DNA of 52,296 nucleotides from SSSZ01 sp036732025 (GCA_036732025.1 DAINDE010000028.1:1-52296); one strand, 5' to 3'. Numbered from the stretch's first letter, positions 42,701 through 52,123 are shown. Program-made: numbers and translations. Notes: generated by a model not told the origin, from the letters alone.

Positions 42701-44836
42701 ATGAGGCGAGTATCTGTCGATATCGGTGGCACTTTCACCGATTGTTTTGTGGTCTGGGATGGCAAGTATGTCGAAGCCAAGGCCCTTACCACCCACCATA
42801 ACCTGGCGCTGGGCTTCAACGAGGCCCTCTCCAAGGCTTACCACGTCCTCGGCCTGGAACTGGAGGAAATCCTTTCCGCCGTCGATTCGGTGCGCTACGC
42901 CACCACCCTGGGCACCAATGCCCTGATCGAACACAAGGGGCCGCGCATCGGCATGCTGGTCACCGCCGGCTACGAAGCCACCGTACCGCTCTCCCGCGCC
43001 CGTGGCTACGGCGAGGGTCTCGACTACCTGGCCCAGCAGGATCTGCCCAACGCCCAGCGCCCGGCCCCCCTGGTCGAAGCGCACATGATCCGCGGCGTGC
43101 GGGAACGGGTCGATTTCGAAGGCCGCCTGGTCATGGGCCTGGACGAGGACGACGTGCGCCTGCAGATCCGCTCACTGGTGGACAAGGGCGCCGAGATCAT
43201 CGTCGTGGCCCTGGTCAATAGCGTGGTCAACCCGGCCCACGAGCAACGCATCGAGGAAATCCTGCTGGAGGAATACCCCTCCCACCTGCTGGGCGCCATC
43301 CCCATCATCCTGTCGCACCAGGTTGCCGGCCGCAAGGGCGAGTACGTGCGTGCCACCTCGGCCATCGTGGACGGCTACCTGCACTCCACCATGTACCATG
43401 CCCTCTCGGCCCTGGAGCAGAACCTGCGGGCCCACCGCTACGAGAAGCCGATGCTGGTCATCCACAACTCCGGCGGCATGGCCCAGCTCAACTCCACCGA
43501 CGCCCTGCAGACCATCCACTCCGGCCCGGTCTCCGGTATCGCCGCCTCCGAGCACCTGGCCATGCAGGCGGCTCTGGGCAACGTGGTAGCCACCGACATG
43601 GGGGGCACCAGCTACGACATCGGTATCGTCGTCGAGGGGGGCATCAAGCACTACGACTTCAACCCCGTTATCGACCGCTGGCTGGTGTCCGTACCCATGG
43701 TGCACCTCGTCACCCTGGGCGCCGGCGGGGGCTCCATCGCCGCCTACGACCGCATGTACGACACGGTCAAGTGCGGCCCCGAGAGCGCCGGTTCCGATCC
43801 CGGCCCCGCCTGCTACGACCGCGGCGGCATGAATCCGACGGTCACCGATGCCGACCTGCTGCTCGGTTACCTGGATCCCAAGAACTATGCCGGCGGTTCC
43901 ATCCCCCTCAATCCCCGGCGCGCCTCGGCGGCCATCGAGGACGCCCTCTGCGAGGAACTGGACTGCTCGGTCATCGAGGCGGCTCTCCTTATCCGCGAGA
44001 AGGTGGACGACAACATGGCCAACGGCCTGTTCACCGAACTGCGGGCCCGGGGCTACGACCCCAAGGACTTCACCATGCTGGCCTACGGTGGCAACGGCCC
44101 GCTGCATTGCTGCGGCATCGCCCAGAACCTGAACATCGACAAGATCCTGGCGCCCCCGTTCAGCTCGGTATTCTCGGCCGTCGGCGCCGGCAACATGCAC
44201 CAGCTGCACATCCACGAGCAGTCGCTCTACATGGTGCTGTACGACTCCAATACCCGTCACATCTTCGACGACTACCAGCGCTTCAACGCCATCGTTGCCG
44301 AGTTGAAGGAATCGGGTACCCAGGACTTGCTGCGCCAGGGGGTGCCCCGCGACCAGATCGTGCACAACCTGGAACTGGACATGCGCTATGGCAACCAACT
44401 GGTGCAGACCACCTGCGTCATTCCCCAGCACGACGTCCATGGCCCTGCCGACGTCCTGGCCATCATTTCCCAGTTCTCCACCGACTACGGCAAGCGCTTC
44501 GGCGAAGGCAGCCAGGCGCCCGAGGCCGGCATCCGCATCAACACCATCCGGGTGGCCGCCTACGTCAAGCACGAGACGGTGCAGTTCGAGGATATCAAGC
44601 CGCTGCCGAAGGAAAGGCGGAAGGACCCCCCCAAGCCGGACACCATGCGTCGGTGCTACTTCATAGGCCACGAAGGGCCCTTCGAGACCCCCGTAAGGGA
44701 TCGCAAGGTCATCGAACCGGGGGTGCAAATCCACGGCCCGGCCGTTATCGCCTCCGAAGTGACCACGTACCTGGTCAATCCGGGCTGGACCTTCGTCGCC
44801 GCCAAGCAGGGTGCCTCGTGGTTCCTGCGGGGCTGA
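42701..44836 (+). CDS. Ketone carboxylase second HyuA-like subunit (alpha-prime type, ApcD-like)
   Basis: A 711-residue HyuA-family ATPase, about 77 kDa. The first phosphate motif is canonical (VSVDIGGTFTDCFVVWDG, residues 4-21). The second is VVATDMGGTSYDIGIVVEGG, followed by LGAGGGSIAAYD, GPESAGSDPGPACYDRGGMNPTVTDADLLLG and LAYGGNGPLHCCGIAQNL. Two distinct HyuA-like subunits in one operon distinguish acetophenone-carboxylase-type complexes from three-subunit acetone carboxylases. The canonical motif suggests it is the catalytically conventional ATPase of the pair. AAGGAGA lies just before the ATG. Confidence 0.88.
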   Translation: MRRVSVDIGGTFTDCFVVWDGKYVEAKALTTHHNLALGFNEALSKAYHVLGLELEEILSAVDSVRYATTLGTNALIEHKGPRIGMLVTAGYEATVPLSRARGYGEGLDYLAQQDLPNAQRPAPLVEAHMIRGVRERVDFEGRLVMGLDEDDVRLQIRSLVDKGAEIIVVALVNSVVNPAHEQRIEEILLEEYPSHLLGAIPIILSHQVAGRKGEYVRATSAIVDGYLHSTMYHALSALEQNLRAHRYEKPMLVIHNSGGMAQLNSTDALQTIHSGPVSGIAASEHLAMQAALGNVVATDMGGTSYDIGIVVEGGIKHYDFNPVIDRWLVSVPMVHLVTLGAGGGSIAAYDRMYDTVKCGPESAGSDPGPACYDRGGMNPTVTDADLLLGYLDPKNYAGGSIPLNPRRASAAIEDALCEELDCSVIEAALLIREKVDDNMANGLFTELRARGYDPKDFTMLAYGGNGPLHCCGIAQNLNIDKILAPPFSSVFSAVGAGNMHQLHIHEQSLYMVLYDSNTRHIFDDYQRFNAIVAELKESGTQDLLRQGVPRDQIVHNLELDMRYGNQLVQTTCVIPQHDVHGPADVLAIISQFSTDYGKRFGEGSQAPEAGIRINTIRVAAYVKHETVQFEDIKPLPKERRKDPPKPDTMRRCYFIGHEGPFETPVRDRKVIEPGVQIHGPAVIASEVTTYLVNPGWTFVAAKQGASWFLRG

Positions 44837-44880
44837 GCGTCGCCCGGATTCGATGAAATCAAATTTTTGAAGGACTGAAC

Positions 44881-47157
44881 ATGAGCGAAACCGTTACCCC
44901 GATCAAGGCGAAGACCCCGAGTCCCGAGGAAATCGCGCTGATCAAGAAGTTTCTCAACGACACCACCTTGTTCCTGGGCCCCGACCCGGAAATCATGCGC
45001 AACCACGATCTCATGCCGCGCACCGAGATCGAGGACGCCTGCATCAAGAAGATCGGCGATGCCCACACCGTGGCCAAGATCCGCGACCGCCTGCAGGCGG
45101 GCTGCGACGAAGGCTACGAGATGGTCGAGCAGATGGGCGCCGCCCCCGGCGCCAAGTGGGGCGACATCATCACCGGCATCTACTCTGCCTCCGGCGACCT
45201 GGCCATCGCCAGCGCCGGCGGCGTGCTGATCTTCTCCGCCCTGGTGCACCACCCCATCAAGTTCATCATCAAGAACTGGATGAACGATCCCACCGTCGGC
45301 GTTCGCGACGGCGACGGCTTCATCCACAACGACTCCCGTTACGGCAACGTGCACAACACCGACCAGTCGATGATCGTGCCCATCTTCCACGAGGGAAAAC
45401 TGGTCTGCTGGGTGGCTTCCACGGTGCATGAAGGCGAGAACGGTGCCATTGAACCGGGGGGCATGCCCTCCATGGCCGAAAGTCCCTGCGACGAAGGCCT
45501 CAAGATGTCGCCCTTCAAGGTGGTCGAGAACTACGAGATCAAGCGCGATGTCCTCACCTTCCTGCAGAACTCGGTGCGGGAGCCCAAGCTGCAGTACGAG
45601 GACATGAAGGTCAAGCTCTTCGCCTGCCTGCGCATCAAGCAGCGCATCGAGGAAACCCTGAAGAGCGACGGTCCCGACGCCCTCATCTCGACGCTGCGCC
45701 TCACCATGGAGAACGTCAAGGCCGAGGTCAAGCGCCGGGTCAGCGAGTGGCCGGACATGACGGTGCGCACCTACATCATCCAGGACTCGACCCTGCGCGA
45801 GAACTGCGTGGTGAAGATCAACTGCAAGCTGACCAAGACCGGCGACCGGCTGATCTTCGACTTCCGCGGCTCCAGCCCGGAATTCACCAATCGGCCGACC
45901 AATACCATCCTGGCCGGCCTCAAGGGCATGATCGCCCAGTGCTTCATGTGCTACGTCTGGCCGGACCTGCCCCGGGGCCAGGCGGCGTTCGCCCCGATCG
46001 AGGTGATCACCGATCCCCACTCGATCGTCGATTGCTCGTATCACGCCCCGAACTCCCAGAGCCTGATGTCCATCTTCACCGGCTTCACCGCCGCCCAGCA
46101 TGCCGTAGCCAAGTTCCTCTACAGCTGCCCGGAGAAGTACACCAAGGTGCATGCGCCCACCTTCAACATGATCAACACCTTCATCTGGGGCGGGGTCAGC
46201 CAGCATGGCGAAACCCTGGGCAACCTCTGCGCCGACTTGAACGGCATGGGTGGCGGCGCCCGCGCCGACATGGACGGCGAGCACGCCCTGGCGCCGATCT
46301 TCGCAACCATGGCGGATATTGGCGAACAGGAACTGAATGAGGAAGAAGTGCCGTTCCTCCAGCTCGTCTCCAAGAAGATGACCCGCGACGCCATCGCCCC
46401 CGGCAAGTACCGCGGCGGCCAGGGCTATATGCAGATCGCTGCTACCAAGGATAGCGAGCAGTGGGGTTTCATGACCACCTGTCAGGGCGCCAAGATTCCG
46501 CCCCTGCAGGGACTCTTCGGCGGCTACGCTTGCGGTACCTATCCGCTCTCCAAGGTGAAGGGCGTCGATGTCTATGACATCCTTCTCAACGAACCGGAGA
46601 AGTTCAAGCACTCCATCGAGGAAATCATGAACGAGCAGCCCTTCGAGGGGGCGACCTATTCCACCCATCACATGGGCATGGGCTTCGAGATTTCCAAGCG
46701 GGGCGAGTTGTTCATGATCTCCCAGGGCGCCGGCGCCGGCTACGGCGACCTGCTCGAACGGGACCCCGCCGCGGTGATCAAGGACATCGAGGAAGGGCTC
46801 ATTTCCCCGGGCGTGGCCGAGCGCCTGTACAAGGTGAAGTTCGACCCGGTGACCCTGGCCATCAACCACGACGCCACGCAAAAGGCCCGGGACGAAGAAC
46901 GTCAGGCCCGCCGCGCCCGCGGGGTGCCTTTCAACGAGTTCATTAACACTTGGAACAAGCCGAAACCGCCGGCCTACCTGCAGTACTTCGGCTGCTGGGG
47001 TGATGACGTAGGGACGCTCTATATGGGCAGCCCGGACGTTATCCGCGCGGCCAACCAGCCCCGCCCCAACTACATGCGCCATCCCAAGGATGTTCGCATC
47101 GAGGAGCTGGAGGCCCGTCTGGCTACCCTGGGCTACAAGGGAGAAGAGAAGCAATGA
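44881..47157 (+). CDS. Ketone carboxylase HyuB-like subunit (beta type, ApcC-like)
   Basis: A 758-residue hydantoinase B/acetone carboxylase alpha-like subunit, about 85 kDa, close to the 87-kDa ApcC. Family blocks include GIYSASGDLAIASAGGVLIFSA, VGVRDGDGFIHNDSRYGNVHNTDQSM (metal-site region), FHEGKLVCWVASTVHEGENG, FDFRGSSPEFTNRPTN and KYRGGQGYMQI. The HyuB subunit holds the carboxylation active site. A GAAGGACTGAAC leader serves as ribosome-binding site. Its stop overlaps the next start by 4 bp (ATGA). Confidence 0.9.
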   Translation: MSETVTPIKAKTPSPEEIALIKKFLNDTTLFLGPDPEIMRNHDLMPRTEIEDACIKKIGDAHTVAKIRDRLQAGCDEGYEMVEQMGAAPGAKWGDIITGIYSASGDLAIASAGGVLIFSALVHHPIKFIIKNWMNDPTVGVRDGDGFIHNDSRYGNVHNTDQSMIVPIFHEGKLVCWVASTVHEGENGAIEPGGMPSMAESPCDEGLKMSPFKVVENYEIKRDVLTFLQNSVREPKLQYEDMKVKLFACLRIKQRIEETLKSDGPDALISTLRLTMENVKAEVKRRVSEWPDMTVRTYIIQDSTLRENCVVKINCKLTKTGDRLIFDFRGSSPEFTNRPTNTILAGLKGMIAQCFMCYVWPDLPRGQAAFAPIEVITDPHSIVDCSYHAPNSQSLMSIFTGFTAAQHAVAKFLYSCPEKYTKVHAPTFNMINTFIWGGVSQHGETLGNLCADLNGMGGGARADMDGEHALAPIFATMADIGEQELNEEEVPFLQLVSKKMTRDAIAPGKYRGGQGYMQIAATKDSEQWGFMTTCQGAKIPPLQGLFGGYACGTYPLSKVKGVDVYDILLNEPEKFKHSIEEIMNEQPFEGATYSTHHMGMGFEISKRGELFMISQGAGAGYGDLLERDPAAVIKDIEEGLISPGVAERLYKVKFDPVTLAINHDATQKARDEERQARRARGVPFNEFINTWNKPKPPAYLQYFGCWGDDVGTLYMGSPDVIRAANQPRPNYMRHPKDVRIEELEARLATLGYKGEEKQ

Positions 47158-48020
47158 GCCAGAGCCTCGCCGATCTCCTGCCGGTTGCCGACACTCCCCT
47201 CGGCCTCCGGCTGTGGTTGAAGTCGTCGGCCTACACCCGGCGGCTGTTGCTGGGGGACGGGGGCGATCCCTGGGAGAGCGCGAGCCAGTATCTGGCCTAC
47301 TTCTCCCAGGCCCACGGCTTGCTCAAGCCGGACGTGGCCGTGCTCGAGGTCGGCGAGCTTTTCGACTCCTGGCTGCGGCGGCATCCGGAATTGCAACCGG
47401 AACTGGGCGCCAAGCGCAAATTCTCGTTTCCACTGCGCAAGTGGCTGGAGCAGGAAGGGCCCCGGGAAATCCTGGCCGAGGTGGTGACGGCGCTGCTGTC
47501 CCACCTGCGGGGCCAGGCGCCACTGGTGCTGGCCATGCCCTCGCCCTGCGGCTGGCTGCGCCACGCCAACCGCGCCGCCGGCCGTGAGGACGTGGCGCCG
47601 GAGGCTGGCGACATCGAGGACGCCGCCATGTACGTGGCCGACCTGATGCGCGCCGTGTCCATGTTCGAGATCGGCGGCCTGCTCCTTGAGGAACAGGCTG
47701 CCGATTCCGGCGATGGCCCGGTCGACCTGGAGCTTTACCGTCCCCTCATCAACGTTGCCAAGCACTACCGTTGGCCGATGGCAGTCCGTCTGGCCGGCAA
47801 CGAAGTAGCGCCGGGCGCCGCCCTGGCCGATATCGACGTGGTCATCGGTAGTGGCAGCATGGCCGGCCTGGGGCAGGCCCGGGGCATCGACGTTTCGGTG
47901 GCCCTGTGGGGTGGCGGCGAGGTGCCTGCTCCGGCGGCGGGGCAGTTCTATTTTGTCGAGGTGCCCCAGAGCCAGCGGCCCGAGCACGTGCTCGAATGCC
48001 TGAGCCGCCTGCGGGGCTAA
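47154..48020 (+). CDS. Fifth gene of the carboxylase operon (ApcE-like size and position)
   Basis: A 288-residue, ~31-kDa soluble protein without signal peptide or membrane segment. I do not recognise a catalytic motif. The N-terminal part is rich in aromatic and Leu residues (LRLWLKSSAYTRRLLLGDG, YLAYFSQAHGLLKPDVAVLEV); the middle has LVLAMPSPCGWLRHANRAAG and the C-terminus ends FYFVEVPQSQRPEHVL. Overlap with the HyuB stop by 4 bp shows tight coupling. Acetophenone carboxylase needs a loosely bound fifth subunit (ApcE, ~34 kDa) for activity, and this gene fits by size, order and coupling. That assignment rests on context more than on motif. Confidence 0.7.
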   Translation: MSQSLADLLPVADTPLGLRLWLKSSAYTRRLLLGDGGDPWESASQYLAYFSQAHGLLKPDVAVLEVGELFDSWLRRHPELQPELGAKRKFSFPLRKWLEQEGPREILAEVVTALLSHLRGQAPLVLAMPSPCGWLRHANRAAGREDVAPEAGDIEDAAMYVADLMRAVSMFEIGGLLLEEQAADSGDGPVDLELYRPLINVAKHYRWPMAVRLAGNEVAPGAALADIDVVIGSGSMAGLGQARGIDVSVALWGGGEVPAPAAGQFYFVEVPQSQRPEHVLECLSRLRG

Positions 48021-48032
48021 CGGCGATCAATC

Positions 48033-48087
48033 CCCCCGTGCCGCCAGGCGACAGGCGGCACGGGGGCAGCGCGGACGCCAGTCCGCG
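48033..48087 (+). terminator. Two tandem hairpins after the carboxylase operon
   Basis: A perfect 13-bp stem (48033-48045 / 48054-48066, beginning CCCCCGTGCC) is followed directly by a 7-bp stem (CGCGGAC / GTCCGCG, 48070-48087) and then TCTTTC. The strength of the first stem and the position right after the last stop suggest termination despite the weak T-run. Confidence 0.75.
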
Positions 48088-48459
48088 TCTTTCAGTGAAA
48101 CGCCCCGATGACGGGCGGTTCCGTCCCGCTTGCCCATCCCCCGGCAAGCTTCGCCCCGGCCTCGCCGCCAGGCACCAGCAGCCTCGAAGCGCTTTCCCCT
48201 CCGTACGCCACCCTCTCGGAACCTGAGGTTACCCCGGTTCCCTGCCTTGTCTCGGCCCCCCTGCCCGATCCTCCCTGCGGAAGCGGGTTTCCCCCTGCCG
48301 CATCGGACCGATGGGCAGGGGCGTCCGGGCCTTTCCCGGGTCACCGTCCGGGAATCACACGTATCAGACGGCGAGCGTCCGAGGCCACTGGGGAATGGTG
48401 CGACGCAATAAGTCGTATGGCATTGGCTGTTGCCTGGCCGTGAAAAAATAATCTAATTA

Positions 48460-48472
48460 AAACAATTTGTTA
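48460..48472 (+). promoter_or_regulatory. IHF-like site upstream of the YCF48/RND promoter
   Basis: AAACAATTTGTTA matches WATCAA-N4-TTR with one mismatch, inside an AT-rich island and 29 bp upstream of the -24 element. Confidence 0.5.
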
Positions 48473-48500
48473 TGCGGATTTCTTGCCGGTCGGCGCTGGC

Positions 48501-48515
48501 TGGCATCGCGGTTGC
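48501..48515 (+). promoter_or_regulatory. Sigma-54 promoter of the YCF48/RND operon
   Basis: TGGCATCGCGGTTGC has GG and GC at the correct spacing and is nearly identical to the PQQ dehydrogenase promoter (TGGCATCGGGTTTGC); both continue TATT or TATC. The predicted start is near 48527, with a ~139-base leader to the ATG at 48666. Confidence 0.83.
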
Positions 48516-48665
48516 TATTACGAATGGCGAAATGGATTTCCGTTGGATGAATTTTTCCTGCGGTGTCCACACAAGGAAAAGCGCCGGGGGATGCCCGGGT
48601 TCCACGCATGGCGGGGGGCCGGCGGCCCGTCCCAATGGCTGGTGAGATCTTTGGAAAGGAAGGAA

Positions 48666-49694
48666 ATGCTGTCAACGTTGGGGAAATTCGGAAACCAGGC
48701 AAGGGTAGGGGTGACGATTGGCACCTCCCTGATCCCGATCGCCGTGATCGGTGCGCTGCTCTATGCAGCCTTTTTTGTCAAAGCGGATGCGGTGGTATCC
48801 GCCGTCAAGCCGCCCCAGATCGAGCGGCGCGACCGTTTCCTCGGCGTCGCCATGCCGGCACCCAAGGTCCTCTGGGCTGCAGGCAGCAACGGCAAGATCA
48901 TCCGCAGCGACGACGGCGGCGCGCGCTGGTCTGCCCAGTCTGCCGCTACCGTTGAAAATCTGCAGGGCATTGCCGCCTGGGATGCCGACCGGGCTGTAGC
49001 GGTGGGCGGCAACGGCGTGGTCGTGCGCAGCGACGACGCTGGCAGGACCTGGAGCGAAGTCGCCGTCCCCAAGTCGGAGGTGGCCAACAAACTCCTCGCC
49101 GTGCGCGCTTATGAGAACGGCGTGGCCTGGGCGGTGGGCGAACTGGGGGCGGTGCTGCGCACAGCCGACTACGGCCGCACGTGGACGCGCTCCCTGCCGG
49201 AAAAGGACCAAGCCTGGAATGACGTTGCTTTTGTCGGCAACCACGGGGTGCTGGTGGGCGAGTTCGGCCAAGTGCTCGTCACCGACGACGGTGGCGCCAC
49301 CTGGCAGCCGGCAAAGAGCGGGGTGCCGTCCAGTCTCATGTCGGTCTCCCTGCGGGATGCCTTCAACGGCGTGGCGGTCGGCCTCTCCGGCGTGATCCTG
49401 GTGACCCATGACGGTGGCCGCCGGTGGGCCGTCGTCGAGCGCCAGACCCGGGAGCACCTCAACAACGTCATCTGGGACGGCGCCGCCTGGGTGGCCGTGG
49501 GCGACAAGGGCGTCATCGTCACCGGCGATGCCGACGGCGGGGCCTGGAAAGCCGGGCGGGTGAGCGAAGGCAACCTGGGCTGGAACACCCAGGTCCTGGC
49601 GGTACCTGGCGAAGCCGGTGCCTATCTCCTGGCCGGGGCCGGACTGGCGCGCCTGGACAACGGCCGCTTCTCCATCTTCGGCCGTGCTGACTGA
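48666..49694 (+). CDS. YCF48/BNR-repeat beta-propeller protein, partner of the RND transporter
   Basis: A 342-residue protein with an N-terminal membrane anchor or signal (VGVTIGTSLIPIAVIGALLYAAFFV, about residues 12-37). It contains repeated YCF48/BNR blades: KIIRSDDGGARWSAQ, VVVRSDDAGRTWSEV, AVLRTADYGRTWTRS, QVLVTDDGGATWQPA and VILVTHDGGRRWAVV, each with the S/TxDxGxxW box. Proteins of this type precede MMPL/RND transporters and DUF1302/DUF1329 exported proteins in hydrophobic-substrate loci. They are thought to act at the periplasmic side of the transport complex, but their role is unproven. The ATG at 48666 has AAGGAAGGAA upstream. Confidence 0.82.
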   Translation: MLSTLGKFGNQARVGVTIGTSLIPIAVIGALLYAAFFVKADAVVSAVKPPQIERRDRFLGVAMPAPKVLWAAGSNGKIIRSDDGGARWSAQSAATVENLQGIAAWDADRAVAVGGNGVVVRSDDAGRTWSEVAVPKSEVANKLLAVRAYENGVAWAVGELGAVLRTADYGRTWTRSLPEKDQAWNDVAFVGNHGVLVGEFGQVLVTDDGGATWQPAKSGVPSSLMSVSLRDAFNGVAVGLSGVILVTHDGGRRWAVVERQTREHLNNVIWDGAAWVAVGDKGVIVTGDADGGAWKAGRVSEGNLGWNTQVLAVPGEAGAYLLAGAGLARLDNGRFSIFGRAD

Positions 49695-49711
49695 CTTATT
49701 CCGAGAAAGCC

Positions 49712-52093
49712 ATGAAAAACAGAACTTTCAAGATGGTGGGCGGGGCGATCGAATGGCTCATCCACCGCCGCATCCTGGTGGTGGCTGCCGTTCTGGCCAC
49801 CAGCCTGGTGATGGCCTACCTGGCCGCCCACATCGAGGTCAAGACGGTCTTCAGCGACCTCCTGCCCCGCAATCACGAGTACATCAAGGTCAACGATCGC
49901 TTCAAGCAGACCTTCGGCGGCTCGAACATGGTCAGCATCATGCTCGAGGTGGAGGAGGGCGATGTTTTCCAGATGAAAGTCCTGGAGCGCGTCCAGAAAA
50001 TCACCAAGGCCTTGCAGCAGGTCAGCAACGTCGACACCTACCAGATCGTCTCTCTGGCTTCCAAGAAGATCAAGGAGGTGCGGGCGTCCACCGACGGCAT
50101 CGAGTCCCGCCCCCTGATGTGGCCCGAGCTGCCTAGGGACGAGGCGGAGTTGCGCACCCTCAAGGAAGCGGTGCTCAACAACCCCCTGGTCTTTGGCCCC
50201 TACGTGTCCCTGGACATGAAGGCGACGCTGGTCACCGTCGACTTCGTCGACACCGGTATCGACTATGCCAAGGTCTATGAACAGATCAGCGCCATCACCG
50301 ACGCCGCCGAAGGCGACGGCGTGAGGGTGCGCATGGTGGGCGAGCCGCTCCTCTATGGCATCGTCGGCCACTATCTCACCGAGACCCTGCACATCTTCAT
50401 CATCACGGTGGCGGCTCTGGTGGCGCTCCTCTTCCTCATCACCCGCAGTTGGCACGGCACCGTCCTGCCCTTGGTGGCCGGCTTGCTGAGCGCCATCTGG
50501 GCCCTGGGGGCGGCCAAGCTGATGGGCTTCCACCTCGACCCCCTGGTCATCGTGGTGGCCTTCCTCATCACCGCCCAGGCGATATCGAACTCGGTGCAAT
50601 TGGTCTCCCGTTTCGACGACGAGGTGGCCAACGGCCTGACCAGCGCTGCGGCCGCGGCCAAGGCCAGCCTGCAGAACCTGTTCAAGCCGGGACTCCTCGC
50701 CGTGGTGGCCGACGCCGGCTGCGTCCTGGTGGTGGCCCTGACCCCCATCCCCATGTTGGAGAAGATTTCCTACATCGGCACGGTGTGGATATTCTCGATT
50801 GTCATCTCGGCGTTGCTCATGACGCCGGTGCTCCTCTCCTGGTTTTCCACCAGCGGCAAGAAGGTGCATCCGGTCAACATCTCGCCGTTGCTCGATGCCA
50901 TCCTCAATGTCTGCATCGGCGTCGTTTCCTCCCGCTGGCGCTACGTGGTACTGGGCGGCACCGCCGTGGTCTTCGTCCTCACTGGCATCTACGCCTTCAA
51001 CCTCAAGGTCGGCGACGCCAACCCGGGTTCCCCCATCTTGTGGCCGGATTCCCGCTACAACCGCGACGCGGCCGCCATCAACGGCAAGTTCCAGGGCTCC
51101 GACCGCATGTTCGTGGTGGTGGAGGGCAAGGAGGACGGCGCTCTCAAGGAACCCGAGGTACTGAAGAGCATGGAGAGCTTCCAGAAGTACATGGAGGCCC
51201 AGCCCGAAATCGGCGGCAGCATTTCGCTGGCCGATATCCTGCCGGCAGTGAAGCGCGTGGTGCGGGAAGGCAATTCCCGCTACCAGGAGCTGGGCAATAC
51301 GGCCAACGAAAACGGCGAACTGGTCTACATGTTCGTCTCCGGCACCGATCCCGGCGACATGGATCGCTTCGCCGATCCCCAGGCCAGGAACGGCGCCATC
51401 ACCCTGTATTTCCGCGACCACCAGGGGGTCACCATCAGTACCGCCGTCCAGCGCATCAAGGATTACATCGACGCCCATCCGATCAAGGACGCGCAGATTC
51501 TGCTGGCCGGCGGCCTGGTGGGGGTCTTGGCGGCGGTCAACGAAGTGATCCTGTCCGGGCAGATCGAGGCCATCGCTTTCGCCCTGCTGGTGCTCGTCGC
51601 CTGTTGTGCCTTCACCTACCGTTCCACGGTGGCGGGGATGTTCTTCATGATCCCGGTGTTGCTCTCCAACACGCTCACCTTCAGCTACATGGCGTGGCAG
51701 GGCATCGGCATGAACATCAACACCCTGCCGGTGGTGGCGCTGGGCATCGGCCTGGGGGTCGACTACACCTTCTACATCGTCGACGGCATCCGCGAGGAGT
51801 TGCATCACGGTACCGGCACCATCGAGCAGGCCATCACCAAGGCCTTGAAGAGCGCCGGGCGCGGCGTCCTGGTGACGGCGCTCACCCTCGTCACCAGCGT
51901 GATCATCTGGAGCTTCTCGTCCCTGCGCCTGCAGGCCGACATGGGCATCCTGATCGCCATCTGGCTGGGCATCTCGGCGGCATCGGCCCTGTTCGTCATG
52001 CCGGCCATGGTCTACGTGTTCCGGCCGGAATTTGTAGTGGGCAGCAAACGGCATCCCATCGAGATCGCCGAGGAGGAGGTCCAGGCGGCCTAG
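49712..52093 (+). CDS. RND/MMPL-family transporter
   Basis: A 793-residue membrane transporter of the MMPL branch of the RND superfamily. It shows the two-fold repeat: one N-terminal helix (ILVVAAVLATSLVMAYLAAH) with a periplasmic domain, five helices (about residues 225-395), a second such helix near YVVLGGTAVVFVLTGIYAF, a second periplasmic domain, and five helices (about 625-775), including FVMPAMVYVF. An intramembrane acid is visible in GLGVDYTFYIVDG. The length and pairing with a YCF48 protein match the group linked to export or uptake of hydrophobic compounds and not the tripartite drug pumps. Sigma-54 control with the carboxylase locus suggests substrate or intermediate transport. Confidence 0.88.
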   Translation: MKNRTFKMVGGAIEWLIHRRILVVAAVLATSLVMAYLAAHIEVKTVFSDLLPRNHEYIKVNDRFKQTFGGSNMVSIMLEVEEGDVFQMKVLERVQKITKALQQVSNVDTYQIVSLASKKIKEVRASTDGIESRPLMWPELPRDEAELRTLKEAVLNNPLVFGPYVSLDMKATLVTVDFVDTGIDYAKVYEQISAITDAAEGDGVRVRMVGEPLLYGIVGHYLTETLHIFIITVAALVALLFLITRSWHGTVLPLVAGLLSAIWALGAAKLMGFHLDPLVIVVAFLITAQAISNSVQLVSRFDDEVANGLTSAAAAAKASLQNLFKPGLLAVVADAGCVLVVALTPIPMLEKISYIGTVWIFSIVISALLMTPVLLSWFSTSGKKVHPVNISPLLDAILNVCIGVVSSRWRYVVLGGTAVVFVLTGIYAFNLKVGDANPGSPILWPDSRYNRDAAAINGKFQGSDRMFVVVEGKEDGALKEPEVLKSMESFQKYMEAQPEIGGSISLADILPAVKRVVREGNSRYQELGNTANENGELVYMFVSGTDPGDMDRFADPQARNGAITLYFRDHQGVTISTAVQRIKDYIDAHPIKDAQILLAGGLVGVLAAVNEVILSGQIEAIAFALLVLVACCAFTYRSTVAGMFFMIPVLLSNTLTFSYMAWQGIGMNINTLPVVALGIGLGVDYTFYIVDGIREELHHGTGTIEQAITKALKSAGRGVLVTALTLVTSVIIWSFSSLRLQADMGILIAIWLGISAASALFVMPAMVYVFRPEFVVGSKRHPIEIAEEEVQAA

Positions 52094-52102
52094 CCGCTGC
52101 GG

Positions 52103-52123
52103 GGGCGCCGCCTCGCGGCGCCC
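52103..52123 (+). repeat. Perfect 9-bp hairpin between the transporter and the next gene
   Basis: GGGCGCCGC-CTC-GCGGCGCCC lies 10 bp after the transporter stop and 34 bp before the next ATG. There is only a weak T-run (GTTGCTTTC), so it may attenuate transcription or stabilise the upstream mRNA. Confidence 0.65.

Larger units (their letters stand above)
48088..48665. promoter_or_regulatory. Control region of the YCF48/RND operon
   Basis: A 578-bp stretch with no convincing gene. The first half is C-rich with nothing recognised. The second half holds three activator-type half-sites (ATCGGAC at 48303, GTCCGGGAATC at 48346, GTCCGA at 48377), an AT-rich IHF-like segment and a sigma-54 promoter at 48501. 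Confidence 0.65.

Noticed and set aside
48418..48433. Sigma-54-like TGGCATT...GTTGC before the YCF48 operon
   Set aside because: The GG-to-GC spacing is one base too long; a correctly spaced promoter lies downstream at 48501.
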